From NCBI GenBank assembly GCA_004172865.1, contig SEBV01000002.1, forward strand, positions 246,063-310,062: a DNA stretch of 64,000 nucleotides. Direction: 5' to 3'. The notes beneath the pieces were generated by a model. That model worked only from the letters and a program-made list of their open reading frames with translations. It ran no database searches and had not been told where the DNA came from. This DNA is from Gammaproteobacteria bacterium (lineage in GTDB: Bacteria > Pseudomonadota > Gammaproteobacteria > Pseudomonadales > Cellvibrionaceae). Position numbers and translations under genes: made by a program. Positions 27,520 to 37,189 of this stretch are shown piece by piece (position 1 is the first letter of the stretch; each line of letters starts with the position of its first letter).

Positions 27520-28132
27520 TTCTCACAATAATACTGGCAAGCAAAATTTTCGCCGTGAGCGTGTGATTAGCGATGCACATATTGATGCGTTGAATGAAAT
27601 TTTTGCGCTCTTTCGCATTAATTATCACAACCAATATTACAAAGCTTACAGCGATGATGGTGTTCTATCGCAAATTAAAAAATTGTGGTTGGAAAGTTTG
27701 AGTCAGTTTGCACCTGAAACTATTTTGCGCGGCGCACGGAAAGTTATTGAAGAATCAGAATATCTTCCAACACTTAATCGCATGATGCGCGCATGTCAGG
27801 GCGATCCTGAAAAATTTGGCTTAATCGATGCGCACCGTGCTTATGTAGAAGCCTGCCGCGCCCCCAGCCCGAAAGCGGCTTATCACTGGAGCCACGCTGC
27901 GATTTATCACGCAGGCTGCGCGAGTGATTGGTTCTTTCTTTCAAGCAATGCCGAGAAAACTGCATTCCCTATTTTTGAGCGTCATTATTTAAAATTATGT
28001 GAGCGCGTAATGAATGGTGAAGAATTACCTGCGCCCAACATTATTGCTCTGCCGCAAATTATCGAAACTCCGCTGAGTAAGGAAGAAAACCAAAAGCGAC
28101 TGGAAGAATTACGCAAACATTTGGAATTGTAA
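27431..28132 (+). CDS. phage lambda P-like replication protein
   Basis: A 233-residue protein resembling the replication protein P family (PF06992): IDALNEIFALFRINYHNQYYKAY, then IKKLWLESLSQFAPETILRGARKVIEESEYLPTL in two parts, then a conserved HRAYVEACRAPSP segment. Lambda P loads the DnaB helicase at the phage origin. Chromosomal homologues next to DnaT-like genes are common in Pseudomonas, where a DnaC is missing, and could provide a loader. No phage genes lie nearby, which argues for a housekeeping gene rather than a prophage remnant. Confidence 0.85.
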   Translation: MQDSKTLIQRVAQEIEASQKTSPTAAGRSDSHNNTGKQNFRRERVISDAHIDALNEIFALFRINYHNQYYKAYSDDGVLSQIKKLWLESLSQFAPETILRGARKVIEESEYLPTLNRMMRACQGDPEKFGLIDAHRAYVEACRAPSPKAAYHWSHAAIYHAGCASDWFFLSSNAEKTAFPIFERHYLKLCERVMNGEELPAPNIIALPQIIETPLSKEENQKRLEELRKHLEL

Positions 28133-28140
28133 ATTCCGCC

Positions 28141-28205
28141 ATCAAGCAGCATCAATTTAAAGTTAAGCTTTAGTTCAGGCAAGCATAGGGATGATGCTGC
28201 TTGAT
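28141..28205 (+). repeat. 14-base perfect inverted repeat
   Basis: Arms ATCAAGCAGCATCA (28141-28154) and TGATGCTGCTTGAT (28192-28205) pair perfectly around a 37-base loop. It lies just after the P-like gene. There is no T tract after the right arm, so it may be a Rho-associated or mRNA-stabilising hairpin or a protein-binding site rather than a simple terminator. Confidence 0.7.
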
Positions 28206-28249
28206 CCATAGCTATTGAATAAATTAAATCATTTCAATCAGGTAAGCTC

Positions 28250-29041
28250 ATGCAAAAAAGTTTTTCACAATGGTTTTTAGGTTTAGCTCTGATTGGTTAT
28301 GCGATTGGTTGTTTGGCTTTAGTATTTATACTTTCCCTGAATCCGTTAAGCGGAAAAATTGATAGCGATGTACTGACAAGTAATACTTTGCTGCCTGATT
28401 TAACAGCCATCAACCAACCGATGGAACGAGTGCAATTGTTTATTGACATCATGAAGCCTTTGATTGAACAAAAAAACGAATTGCTATTAAGCACGCGTGA
28501 TCGCTTGCTGCAAATTAAAAATGAAGTAGATCAAAAACACGAGTTGGGTTTTGTTGACCGAGAACAACTCAATCGTTTGCGTGAAGATTTTGCCGTGACG
28601 CTTGAGGATTATCCTAGCGATAAACAAGCTATAGATGTTTTATTATCGCGCGTCGATATTATTCCACCGGCAATGGTAATCGCGCAGGCCGCGATTGAAT
28701 CCGGTTGGGGCACTTCGCTGTTCGCGCAAGAAGGCAATAATTTATTCGGTGAATGGTGTTTCAAAAAAGGTTGCGGAATTGTGCCCAGTCGTCGCGCTGC
28801 ATCTGCAACTCATGAAGTGAGAAGATTTGATAGCATTGAAGATTCAATTAACTCCTACTATCGCAATATAAATACTAATAATGCCTATCGCAGCTTGCGC
28901 GACTTACGTACTAAAATCCGCAACGATAAAGACAAATTCACTGGCCGCGCTTTAGTTGCAGGATTTGGCAAATATTGTGGCCGTGGCGATATCTACATCA
29001 CCGAAGTTCGCTCGATGATTAAGTCTACAAAGTTAGAATAA
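28250..29041 (+). CDS. bax: Bax-like peptidoglycan glucosaminidase
   Basis: A 263-residue protein with one N-terminal membrane segment (about 8-30), a predicted helical stem, and a Bax/FlgJ-type glucosaminidase domain from about 140. The catalytic Glu is in AAIESGWGTS, followed by the family marks EGNNLFGEWCFKKGCG and a C-terminal YITEVRSMI. It should cleave peptidoglycan in the periplasm. The length is close to that of E. coli Bax. It stands alone after a hairpin. Confidence 0.9.
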   Translation: MQKSFSQWFLGLALIGYAIGCLALVFILSLNPLSGKIDSDVLTSNTLLPDLTAINQPMERVQLFIDIMKPLIEQKNELLLSTRDRLLQIKNEVDQKHELGFVDREQLNRLREDFAVTLEDYPSDKQAIDVLLSRVDIIPPAMVIAQAAIESGWGTSLFAQEGNNLFGEWCFKKGCGIVPSRRAASATHEVRRFDSIEDSINSYYRNINTNNAYRSLRDLRTKIRNDKDKFTGRALVAGFGKYCGRGDIYITEVRSMIKSTKLE

Positions 29042-29298
29042 TTAGAAAAATACTATCTGCGCCGTTTCATTATCGAACCCCATCCAACAATGTCGTTCAG
29101 TGAAAACGGCAGCTCCAGGCAGGCAATAAAGTAACACCCGCCACCGGAAAAGCTCCAGCCATCACAAAATGGCGCATTTAAGTCGATTTTTGAGGGATTT
29201 TTGCTAAGCTCATAGTAGCTTCGAAAGCATGACGTTTGCAGCTTTCAGGCGTATAAAGCAGTTTGCGTTATGGATAAAACCTAGGGAAAAGATGGCCT

Positions 29299-29919
29299 AT
29301 GTCTACATTAACAAGCGTTAATACTATGGCAGCTTCCGTGGTCTATATTGTCGACGACGACGATATTATTCTTTGGACCTTAAAAGAGCTGGTGCAATCC
29401 ATTGGCGCCCGCGTGTATACCTTTACCTCTGCAAAAGAATTCCTCGCGTTTTATTCTCCTTCGCCCTGCGAATGCGTTATTTCAGATGTGCGCATGCCAG
29501 AAATTAGCGGCTTGCAAATACAGCGTTTGTTGATGAGCACCGGAGCACCCCCACCGATTATTTTTATTACCAGTCATTCAGAAATTAGCGCTGCCGTTGA
29601 GGCGATGAAAGCGGGCGCGTTTGATTTTGTGGAGAAACCGGTAAATGGTCATGTGCTACTGGAAAAAGTTCAAGCGGCGCTCATTCACAGCCGAACGTTG
29701 CATCGCGAACGTTTGCGCCAATCAAGCAAACAGGCGCGCATTGATCTGCTAACACCCAAAGAACGTGCGGTTGTGGATTTCGTGATTCAAGGCCAATCCA
29801 GCCGCGAGATTGCCACCGAGTTGGATATTAGCGTGCGCACCGTTGAAAACCATCGCGCACGCATTATGGAAAAGTTACACATTACGTCAGCTGTGGAGCT
29901 AGTTAAACTTTTCATCTAG
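29299..29919 (+). CDS. FixJ-type response regulator (REC-LuxR)
   Basis: A 206-residue regulator. The receiver domain has the acidic cluster D19-D22, phosphoacceptor D63 in ISDVRMPEISG, the Thr in FITSHSE and Lys in FVEKPVNG. A LuxR-type helix-turn-helix follows at about 148-204 (LLTPKERAVVDFVIQGQSSRE and VRTVENHRARIMEKL). FixJ/NarL regulators normally pair with a kinase; none is adjacent, although the hybrid kinase at 32449 is the nearest candidate. A second ATG at 29326 is possible. Confidence 0.9.
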   Translation: MSTLTSVNTMAASVVYIVDDDDIILWTLKELVQSIGARVYTFTSAKEFLAFYSPSPCECVISDVRMPEISGLQIQRLLMSTGAPPPIIFITSHSEISAAVEAMKAGAFDFVEKPVNGHVLLEKVQAALIHSRTLHRERLRQSSKQARIDLLTPKERAVVDFVIQGQSSREIATELDISVRTVENHRARIMEKLHITSAVELVKLFI

Positions 29920-30140
29920 CGCAGTAGACTTTCGCCGCTCCCCTCATCAACCACTTTGCATTTTTGCATTACACGCCACCTTTACGTTTCTTACGTACTA
30001 ACCCTCTTCGCTATTGAGTAGTTCTACTCTCACGCCGATTTTCGCTTTCGCCCACAATGTGCCACATCGGATTTGCACTCAACTGAGCTGCTTACCAAAC
30101 GCCACTGACTTGTTTGATTTAGGTATGAAAAGGTAGTCCT

Positions 30141-31016
30141 ATGCAGCTGCAAGCGGTGAAACCCATCAATCCCGGAATCAACATGATTAACACCAGCGTG
30201 TTTGATGCATCACTGAACGCCAGCAGTTTAAGCAAGGCCGCCTTCAAAAAGATCCAAACATTCTTTCAGCAGCAGAGCGGAATTTTTATCTCCGAGCATA
30301 AACAACAACTCGTTATTGCCCGTTTGCGCAGCCACATGTTGGCGCTGGGATTCAAAGAATTCGATAGCTACTCCACTTACCTGATCAACAAAGCTAATCG
30401 CGACGAGCGCGCCCATGTGGTGGATTTACTTACCACCAACGAAACCTATTTTTTTCGCGAACCCAATCATTTTACCTATTTGGCGAACACCATAGTTCCC
30501 AGCGTTAATCACCGTCCGCTGCGAGTTTGGTGTGCGGCGGCATCCAGCGGCGAAGAGCCTTACAGTTTGGCGATGGCGCTGCACGACAAACTCGGGTCGA
30601 CCGGCTGGGAATTAACGGCCAGCGATATTTCCGTGCGCATGCTCGAAACCGCAGAACAGGGTTTGTACCGCATGCAACGCCTGGAATTTATGCCGCCGGA
30701 ATACCTTAAAAAATATTGCCGCAAAGGTGTTGGGCCTTACGAAGGCATGTTTATGGTTGCGCCTGAATTGCGTAAACAAGTGAATTTTGTGCATCACAAC
30801 TTGTTGGAAAGCGCGGCTAATTTGGGCCAATTCGATATTATTTTTGTACGCAATGTTCTTATTTATTTTGATAGCGACGTCAAAAATCAGGTGCTGCAAA
30901 ATCTTTACGCGCAGCTTCGTCCAGGCGGTTGGCTGGTCACCAGTCATTCCGAATCGCTAAACGGATTGGATTTGCCACTCAAACTGGTGCGCCCTTCCAT
31001 TTATCGTCGCACTTAA
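30141..31016 (+). CDS. cheR: CheR-type protein glutamate methyltransferase
   Basis: A 291-residue chemoreceptor methyltransferase. The N-terminal all-alpha CheR_N domain is at about 28-85; the catalytic domain has the SAM motif VWCAAASSGEEPYSLAMAL, the family mark TTNETYFFREPNHF, FDIIFVRNVLIYFD and a GGWLVTSHSESL end. It transfers methyl groups from S-adenosylmethionine to receptor glutamates. There is no CheB, CheA, CheW or receptor gene beside it, so it either serves a remote pathway or works with the regulator and REC-EAL genes around it. Confidence 0.92.
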   Translation: MQLQAVKPINPGINMINTSVFDASLNASSLSKAAFKKIQTFFQQQSGIFISEHKQQLVIARLRSHMLALGFKEFDSYSTYLINKANRDERAHVVDLLTTNETYFFREPNHFTYLANTIVPSVNHRPLRVWCAAASSGEEPYSLAMALHDKLGSTGWELTASDISVRMLETAEQGLYRMQRLEFMPPEYLKKYCRKGVGPYEGMFMVAPELRKQVNFVHHNLLESAANLGQFDIIFVRNVLIYFDSDVKNQVLQNLYAQLRPGGWLVTSHSESLNGLDLPLKLVRPSIYRRT

Positions 31017-31140
31017 ACCTATATCTGAGCCTGATCTTCAGCGATTCACTACACCGGAGTATTTCTCTCGCCATCATGAAACGACATTTGCCGTTTGAGT
31101 TTATCGCCAATACCAGCGTTACGCGGGCAAGGTATCGCCC

Positions 31141-32400
31141 GTGAGTAAAGAGCATTCGCTTAGCCACTTACCGGTATTGCACAGCGCCATTTTTAGCAAA
31201 GGTGTGTTGATCGTCGACGACAACGAATTGCAACGTTTAATCTCCACCGAGATTTTACGCAGTATGGGTGTGGATCTTATTTTTGAAGCGAGCAATGGGC
31301 TGGAAGCGCTGCAACTTTTGCGCGATGAAAATCTCAAGCCCGCCGTGATTCTGGTGGATTTACATATGCCGCGCATGGATGGCATAGAGTTCATTCAAGC
31401 TACGGCAAAGCTCAATTTATCTACCGCAGTAGTTGTGGTCAGCAGCGCGGAATCTGCTTTGCTTGATACTATCGCGAGCTTAGTGGAGGCCTGCAATATG
31501 CAGATGCTCGGATCGCTGCCAAAACCACTCAATGGACAAGCTTTATTGCAGCATCTGCAAAAGTTTAAACCCCAAGCTGCACAGGAATTTGGCAAACAAG
31601 CCAGCTATTCGGCGCTGGAGATTAAAAGCGCGATTCGGCTCGGCCACATCAAACCTTTTTACCAGCCCAAAGTATCGCTTAAAAAAGCACAAGTGATTGG
31701 TTTTGAGGCGCTTGCTCGCTGGTGCGATCCTGAGCGCGACGAGATCATCCTGCCCGTTGAATTTATCGAAATCGCTAACGATCACGGCCTGCTCAAAGAG
31801 CTGACGCTGAGCTTGTTGGACGCGGTGTTGGCGGACATGAAAGCCTGGAATAGCCTGGATATTTTCCCGATTATTTCGATCAACCTCGCCGTCAACTTGC
31901 TCGAAGACCCCCAATTCGCGAACCACATTATTCGCCGCGTAAAACACGCGGATATTGCCGCTACAAAAATACTCCTGGAGATCACAGAAAGTGCTTTAAT
32001 GAATAATCAGGCAGCGGCTTTGGGTTCCATCGCACGTTTGAAATTAAACGGTTTCGGATTCTCCATTGATGATTACGGTACCGGTTTTTCATCCATGCAA
32101 CAGCTAGCGCGGATTGCCTTTAGTGAGCTAAAAATCGACCGCTCGTTTATCTGCCGAATCAACGACAGCAAGCATATGGAAAATATCGTTCATTCCATAT
32201 TGGATATTGGTAAGCGTCTCGGGTTAACCACAGTGGCAGAGGGCGTTGAAACCATCGGTGAACTCGCTATCTTGCGCGATATGGGATGCGACTTGATTCA
32301 AGGTTACCTATTTGCTAAACCTATGCCCGCATGCGATTTATTGCCTTGGCTAAACGACAACGCAGCAAATCTGGCCTCGCTGTGTCGAGGCCAGACCTAG
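31141..32400 (+). CDS. REC-EAL cyclic di-GMP phosphodiesterase
   Basis: A 419-residue response regulator with VieA-like layout but no HTH: receiver at about 20-140 (DDNE, then VDLHMPRMDG with the phosphoacceptor Asp) and EAL domain at about 160-405. The catalytic residues appear complete: EAL in GFEALARW, Asn in SINLAVN, Glu in EITESAL, the Asp pair in IDDYGTGF, Lys in LKIDRS, Glu in AEGVET and Gln in IQGYLFAKPM. It should hydrolyse cyclic di-GMP to pGpG when activated by phosphorylation. The start is GTG. The hybrid kinase immediately downstream is the natural phosphodonor candidate. Confidence 0.93.
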   Translation: MSKEHSLSHLPVLHSAIFSKGVLIVDDNELQRLISTEILRSMGVDLIFEASNGLEALQLLRDENLKPAVILVDLHMPRMDGIEFIQATAKLNLSTAVVVVSSAESALLDTIASLVEACNMQMLGSLPKPLNGQALLQHLQKFKPQAAQEFGKQASYSALEIKSAIRLGHIKPFYQPKVSLKKAQVIGFEALARWCDPERDEIILPVEFIEIANDHGLLKELTLSLLDAVLADMKAWNSLDIFPIISINLAVNLLEDPQFANHIIRRVKHADIAATKILLEITESALMNNQAAALGSIARLKLNGFGFSIDDYGTGFSSMQQLARIAFSELKIDRSFICRINDSKHMENIVHSILDIGKRLGLTTVAEGVETIGELAILRDMGCDLIQGYLFAKPMPACDLLPWLNDNAANLASLCRGQT

Positions 32401-32448
32401 CGATTACACAACCCGACTCGCCATTCAATAATAATTAGAGGCACGGCT

Positions 32449-35400
32449 ATGATCAGGTCAGCGATGAAATTAAGAAAGTATGGCCCCTTGCTGCTCGCCC
32501 TATCCATCAGCTGCATTTTGATCGCTGTGGGCTTTGTATCTATCCGCCTGATCTACGCCTACGACCGCAGCAATATTTCCCACCACATACTTACTCGCCT
32601 GCAGGCAACTGATGGCTTGATAAGCTTTTGGGAGCATGATTACCTCTCAGGAGTGCAAGCGCTGGCCGAAGACCCAAGCCTTGTCGCACTGACCGAAAAA
32701 CTCACCGATAAAACTATTACGCTCGACGAGGCCAGCGACACACTAGACCAGTGGTTACGGCCCATCTACCTCGGCCGCGGCTACGAAGGTCACTCCATTA
32801 TTTCGCTGGACTATCAAATCCTCCTATCGAGCAGCCCGGCTTACACCGGCAAACCGGTCACCTCACCTATCACCAAAGAGGCTCTGGGCCGCGCACTCGG
32901 CGGCGGCAGCGCAATCAGTCGCCCCATAGAATCAGCCTACCAAATCAGCGCCTTTGATAAAGTTGCCCAGCCCGGCACCCTTTTTCAATTGGGTTGCGCG
33001 CGTATCTCAAGCAAGGGTAAACCCATCGCCGTGCTCTGCCTGCGCCAAAATCCTGATCACCATTTCTTTGCGATGCTCAGCAACGGCTTTTCGGGGACTT
33101 CAGGAGAAGCTTATGCTGTGGATCGCAGTGGCATGATTATCTCTCCCACTCGCTTCGGACAAACATTAGTAACCAATAAACCAGCAACTAATACGTCATC
33201 GTTTATAAAAGGTCTACAAGCGCGCGTGCCCAGCAAAACCAAAACCGGACTCTTGCAGGCCAACGCTACCAGCCCATTAACCCAATCTGTTGCACTTGCC
33301 ATGCAAAATGGCAAAAGTGATTTTATCGATGGCTACGCCGACTATCGCGGAAACTACGTGGTAGGCGCAGCAAAATGGCTGCCTGAAATGGGCATTGGCA
33401 TTGTGGTTGAGCAGGATATTGGCGAGGTGTACGCGCCCTTCCAATTTTCACGCAACGCCATTATTGGCCTCACGGTGATTGCGATTATCCTGATCAATAT
33501 TCTGGTGGCCGTACTGATTCGCGGTCGCCGTTCTCTTGCCAAGCGGGAACAAAGCATGCGCGCGTTTCTCGACAACTTTCCTGGCCTAGCCCATATGTGC
33601 GACAAAGCCGGAAACTTCCTTGTTGCGAATCGGCAGATGGGTGAGTTCTTGCACATATCACGAGATCACCTCATCGGGCGCTCCGCCAATGCGCTCGACT
33701 TACCGCAGAAACATCTGAATCAGCTAGCGAAAGATCACGAGGAAGTACTGAGCACTGGTGAGGTTGTGGAAACCGTTCGGGATTTGAGCGGACTCGAATT
33801 TCGCAATGTTCAGTGGATCAAAACCATCCGCTTCCCGGTATTTGACCCGGAAACCAACGAGATTAATGCGGTTGGCAATATTCTTATGGATATCACCGAG
33901 CAAACCCGCAACGCGCAAGAGCTGGATGCGATTCGAATTAACCTTGAAGCCATGGTAGTGCAGCGCACGGCGCAACTTGAAACCGCCAAGCAAGATGCCG
34001 AACAGGCCGCGCAGGCGAAATCCAATTTCCTGGCGAATATGAGCCATGAAATTCGCACGCCGATGAATGCAATTATTGGTCTCTCACATCTAGCCACTTT
34101 GGTTTCCGACGACCCCAAACTCAGAAGTTATTTGCAGCGCATTCATCAATCGAGCGCGCACCTCTTATCCATCATTAATGACATTCTGGATTTTTCCAAA
34201 ATCGAAGCTGGCAAAATGGCTATCGACAGTATCGATTTTTCGCTCGAAGACATGCTCGATAATGTGTTGGGTTTGCAATGGGAAAAAGCCGATGCCAAAG
34301 GCCTGGAATTACTTCTCGATATTGATGCGGAGCTACCCGATAATCTCAAAGGCGACGCCTTGCGCATCGGCCAGATTCTTATCAACTTCACTAACAACGC
34401 CGTTAAATTTACCGAAACCGGTCACGTTATAGTTCGCGTCTGCAAAATTGCAGAAAACTCACAAACGGTGAAAGTTCGCTTCGAAGTTGAAGACACTGGA
34501 ATAGGAATTCCCACCGAACAATTCAATCAATTATTTCAACCCTTTCATCAACTCGATACCTCATCCACACGACGCTTTGAAGGCACAGGTCTTGGCCTCA
34601 CCATTTCTAAAAATTTAATTGAGTTGATGGGCGGCACGCTGGATATGCGTAGCGAACACGGTAGCGGTAGCTTGTTTGCCATGGAACTGGAATTACAACT
34701 CACCCAAAACCCCTCAAAAGAATCAGCTTTACTTTCCGTATTAAAACTCGAAAAGAAACGCGCCTTAATTGTGGATGACAACGCAAAAACATGCGCGATA
34801 TTAAGCAATATGTTGGAGCGTTTAGGCTTCGACGTAAGCTGTAGTGATTCCGGCGAAGCAGCTTTAACGCGCATCACTCCAGACGAAAAACAAATTGAAA
34901 ATTTTGATATTGTTTTTATCGATTGGAAAATGCCGGGAATCTCTGGCATTAAAACTGCTGAGCACATTCGCGCATTAAATATTAAGGTTCAACCGAAATT
35001 AGTGTTGCTGTGCGCGCACAGCAAACACGGCATAGGCACAAATGCTGAGCATTTATTTTCAGCCATTATCAGCAAGCCAGTTTTAGCGTCCACACTACAC
35101 GATACAATTAGTGCGTTGATTAAAAAAAGCTCGGTGCGCAACACCCACAACATTCCGCTGGATTTAACGGCCTATGAAATTCTCGCGGGCAGCAAAATTT
35201 TATTAGTGGATGACAACGATATTAATCAAGATGTTGTACAGGAATTATTAAGCCTGATCGGTATCGAAGTCGTCACCGCAACCAACGGACAAGAAGCATT
35301 AACACTGCTCGACCAATACACATTTGATGTTGTGCTTATGGATGTGCAAATGCCAATAATGGATGGCATAGAAGCAACGCGTCGACTGCGCAGCCAAAGC

Positions 35401-36093
35401 CGCTTTGAACATTTACCGGTAATTGCCCTCACCGCAAGCGCGCTTTCCGGTGACCGCGAACGCTGCCTTGCGGCGGGAATGAATGATTATATTTCCAAAC
35501 CTATAGCCCCAGATATCTTGTACAGGATTTTGCTGCGCTGGCATACCCGTCGTTTATCGGTGCAAATTCACGATCAAGAAACAGCGGAAAAAAATATCGC
35601 TGAGTTGACAACCAAACTTGAATTTTCAGAACACATAAAAGAACAAAAAAAGGGACATTCCCAAGAAATATCTCAGGCCAAATTTCAGGAACACACTACA
35701 GCAATTGCTGCACAAAATACGCAAGAAGAAATGACAAATGAACTAGAAAAAATTCACGGAATTTCTGAACTATCCGTAACCAGCGCGCTGGAACGATTGC
35801 TGAATAACGAAACACTTTATTTGAAATTAATTAAGCGTTTCATCAACGAAAGAAGCGATATTGTGGATGTAATTGAAACAGCAATTGCAAACAACCATAT
35901 TAATGTAGCGTTGAATCACGCACACTCTTTTAAATCCCTTGCGGGTACTATAGGCGCTGAGGGTTTGCAAGAGCTGGCACTGCAAATTGAATTAGACTTG
36001 CAGCAGCAGAAAGATGTCGGGAAATTGCTGGTAAGCTTGCGCACGCAATTAACGAATCTAATTACGATCTTGCAAAAAAGCCTTGCCATCTGA
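32449..36093 (+). CDS. hybrid sensor histidine kinase with two receivers and Hpt
   Basis: A 1214-residue membrane kinase. Domain order: transmembrane segment at about 12-34, a periplasmic Cache-like sensor at about 38-330, second transmembrane segment at about 337-358, PAS at about 366-490, a coiled stretch, HisKA with H533 in [11 protein letters not shown], HATPase to about 750 (NAVKF, DTGIGIP, GTGLGL), receiver 1 with D825, receiver 2 with D965, and a C-terminal Hpt with H1159 in [10 protein letters not shown]. The complete relay could end on the REC-EAL protein 48 bases upstream. The ribosome binding site is GAGG. The sensor ligand is unknown; Cache domains commonly bind small metabolites. 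Confidence 0.93.
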   Translation: MIRSAMKLRKYGPLLLALSISCILIAVGFVSIRLIYAYDRSNISHHILTRLQATDGLISFWEHDYLSGVQALAEDPSLVALTEKLTDKTITLDEASDTLDQWLRPIYLGRGYEGHSIISLDYQILLSSSPAYTGKPVTSPITKEALGRALGGGSAISRPIESAYQISAFDKVAQPGTLFQLGCARISSKGKPIAVLCLRQNPDHHFFAMLSNGFSGTSGEAYAVDRSGMIISPTRFGQTLVTNKPATNTSSFIKGLQARVPSKTKTGLLQANATSPLTQSVALAMQNGKSDFIDGYADYRGNYVVGAAKWLPEMGIGIVVEQDIGEVYAPFQFSRNAIIGLTVIAIILINILVAVLIRGRRSLAKREQSMRAFLDNFPGLAHMCDKAGNFLVANRQMGEFLHISRDHLIGRSANALDLPQKHLNQLAKDHEEVLSTGEVVETVRDLSGLEFRNVQWIKTIRFPVFDPETNEINAVGNILMDITEQTRNAQELDAIRINLEAMVVQRTAQLETAKQDAEQAAQAKSNFLANMSHEIRTPMNAIIGLSHLATLVSDDPKLRSYLQRIHQSSAHLLSIINDILDFSKIEAGKMAIDSIDFSLEDMLDNVLGLQWEKADAKGLELLLDIDAELPDNLKGDALRIGQILINFTNNAVKFTETGHVIVRVCKIAENSQTVKVRFEVEDTGIGIPTEQFNQLFQPFHQLDTSSTRRFEGTGLGLTISKNLIELMGGTLDMRSEHGSGSLFAMELELQLTQNPSKESALLSVLKLEKKRALIVDDNAKTCAILSNMLERLGFDVSCSDSGEAALTRITPDEKQIENFDIVFIDWKMPGISGIKTAEHIRALNIKVQPKLVLLCAHSKHGIGTNAEHLFSAIISKPVLASTLHDTISALIKKSSVRNTHNIPLDLTAYEILAGSKILLVDDNDINQDVVQELLSLIGIEVVTATNGQEALTLLDQYTFDVVLMDVQMPIMDGIEATRRLRSQSRFEHLPVIALTASALSGDRERCLAAGMNDYISKPIAPDILYRILLRWHTRRLSVQIHDQETAEKNIAELTTKLEFSEHIKEQKKGHSQEISQAKFQEHTTAIAAQNTQEEMTNELEKIHGISELSVTSALERLLNNETLYLKLIKRFINERSDIVDVIETAIANNHINVALNHAHSFKSLAGTIGAEGLQELALQIELDLQQQKDVGKLLVSLRTQLTNLITILQKSLAI

Positions 36094-36155
36094 AACAATT
36101 GTCTGCAGGATAATTTTGGATTTTCACAGACACCATTTTGGCGAATGCAATTTAT

Positions 36156-37187
36156 ATGAAAGATAGTAAAGGTCTCGGGCCAATTAAAACTACTATGTTT
36201 GCAAGCTTATACTTAATGAGTGGTGTCGTATTTGCAGATACAGTATTACTCATAAATGGCGACACGATTACCGGCGATATCCAGGAACTCAACACTGAAA
36301 CGCTAACCATTAAACCTAGTTATTCTGCCGTAATTGTTATTGATAAAAGCGCCGTCAAAAGTTTTTCCACGGAGTTAAACAGAGTATGGAAACGAAACGC
36401 AAAAGATTTACTATCTAAAAATTCAACACCCGAAAACCAAATCGCTAAAGCAGAATTTTCCAACACACCAAAAACCATCATCGTAAACGGTGAAACTCTT
36501 TCTATCGCCGAACTTACCTTTCCCACAATAACAGTCAAACCGGAGTGGCAAATAACCGGCCATTTAGATACATCGCTCGACGTGGATGACGATGACAAAA
36601 GCACTGAAAAGTTACACTTGAATACTGATATAACATTCGAGTCAAAAACCTGGCGACACAATGTAAAAAGCGAGATAAAACACGAGGAAGAAGACTCAAA
36701 GAAAACTGAAGACAATGCTGAAATCACCTATGCGCTTGATTATTTCATTAACACGCATTGGTTAGTACGCAACGAGAATTTTTATCATGAAGATAAACTC
36801 AATGACCAAAGTAAATATAAATACATTCAGCTCGGCCCAGGTTACCGATTGTGGGGCGAAGAAAAAGATAAACTGGATTTCATTACTTCCTACACGCGTT
36901 TGTGGCTGAATAATAAAAATATCAACCTGCAATTAGATGCATGGGCATTAGGCATAGATTATTCCCAGTTTTGGTTTAACGAAAAACTCGAAACCTATGC
37001 GAACTTTCGAATCCTCTATCCTAGCTGGAGCGCTGTTGATTATATTTCCAATTCAACCATTGGCTTGCGTTATTTATTAACTCGAAGAATCTATGTTTCT
37101 GCAAAATATGATATTGATGAAACCAAAACAATTGTCGGCCCCGAAAACGACCACAGTTACACCATAGGCGCTGGCATTAATTTTTAG
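36156..37187 (+). CDS. DUF481 family outer-membrane protein
   Basis: About 343 residues. After a hydrophobic N-terminus ending VVFAD, a short beta domain (LLINGDTITGDIQEL... with AVIVIDKSAVKSFST) resembles the salt-induced outer-membrane DUF481 proteins; the rest alternates in beta-strand fashion, for example NTHWLVRNENFYHED, and ends in a terminal aromatic NF typical of outer-membrane barrels. A TTG 6 codons earlier and an ATG at 36195 are alternative starts; none has a clear ribosome binding site. Function unknown. Confidence 0.8.
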   Translation: MKDSKGLGPIKTTMFASLYLMSGVVFADTVLLINGDTITGDIQELNTETLTIKPSYSAVIVIDKSAVKSFSTELNRVWKRNAKDLLSKNSTPENQIAKAEFSNTPKTIIVNGETLSIAELTFPTITVKPEWQITGHLDTSLDVDDDDKSTEKLHLNTDITFESKTWRHNVKSEIKHEEEDSKKTEDNAEITYALDYFINTHWLVRNENFYHEDKLNDQSKYKYIQLGPGYRLWGEEKDKLDFITSYTRLWLNNKNINLQLDAWALGIDYSQFWFNEKLETYANFRILYPSWSAVDYISNSTIGLRYLLTRRIYVSAKYDIDETKTIVGPENDHSYTIGAGINF

Positions 37188-37189
37188 GT

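Noticed and set aside
26359..28132. Prophage remnant because of the lambda P-like gene
   Set aside because: No integrase, structural or lysis genes; DnaT-like/P-like pairs are common on Pseudomonas-type chromosomes.
29041..29298. Possible riboswitch upstream of the FixJ-like regulator
   Set aside because: No match to the cyclic di-GMP or other riboswitch cores that I can recall; only short unrelated stems.
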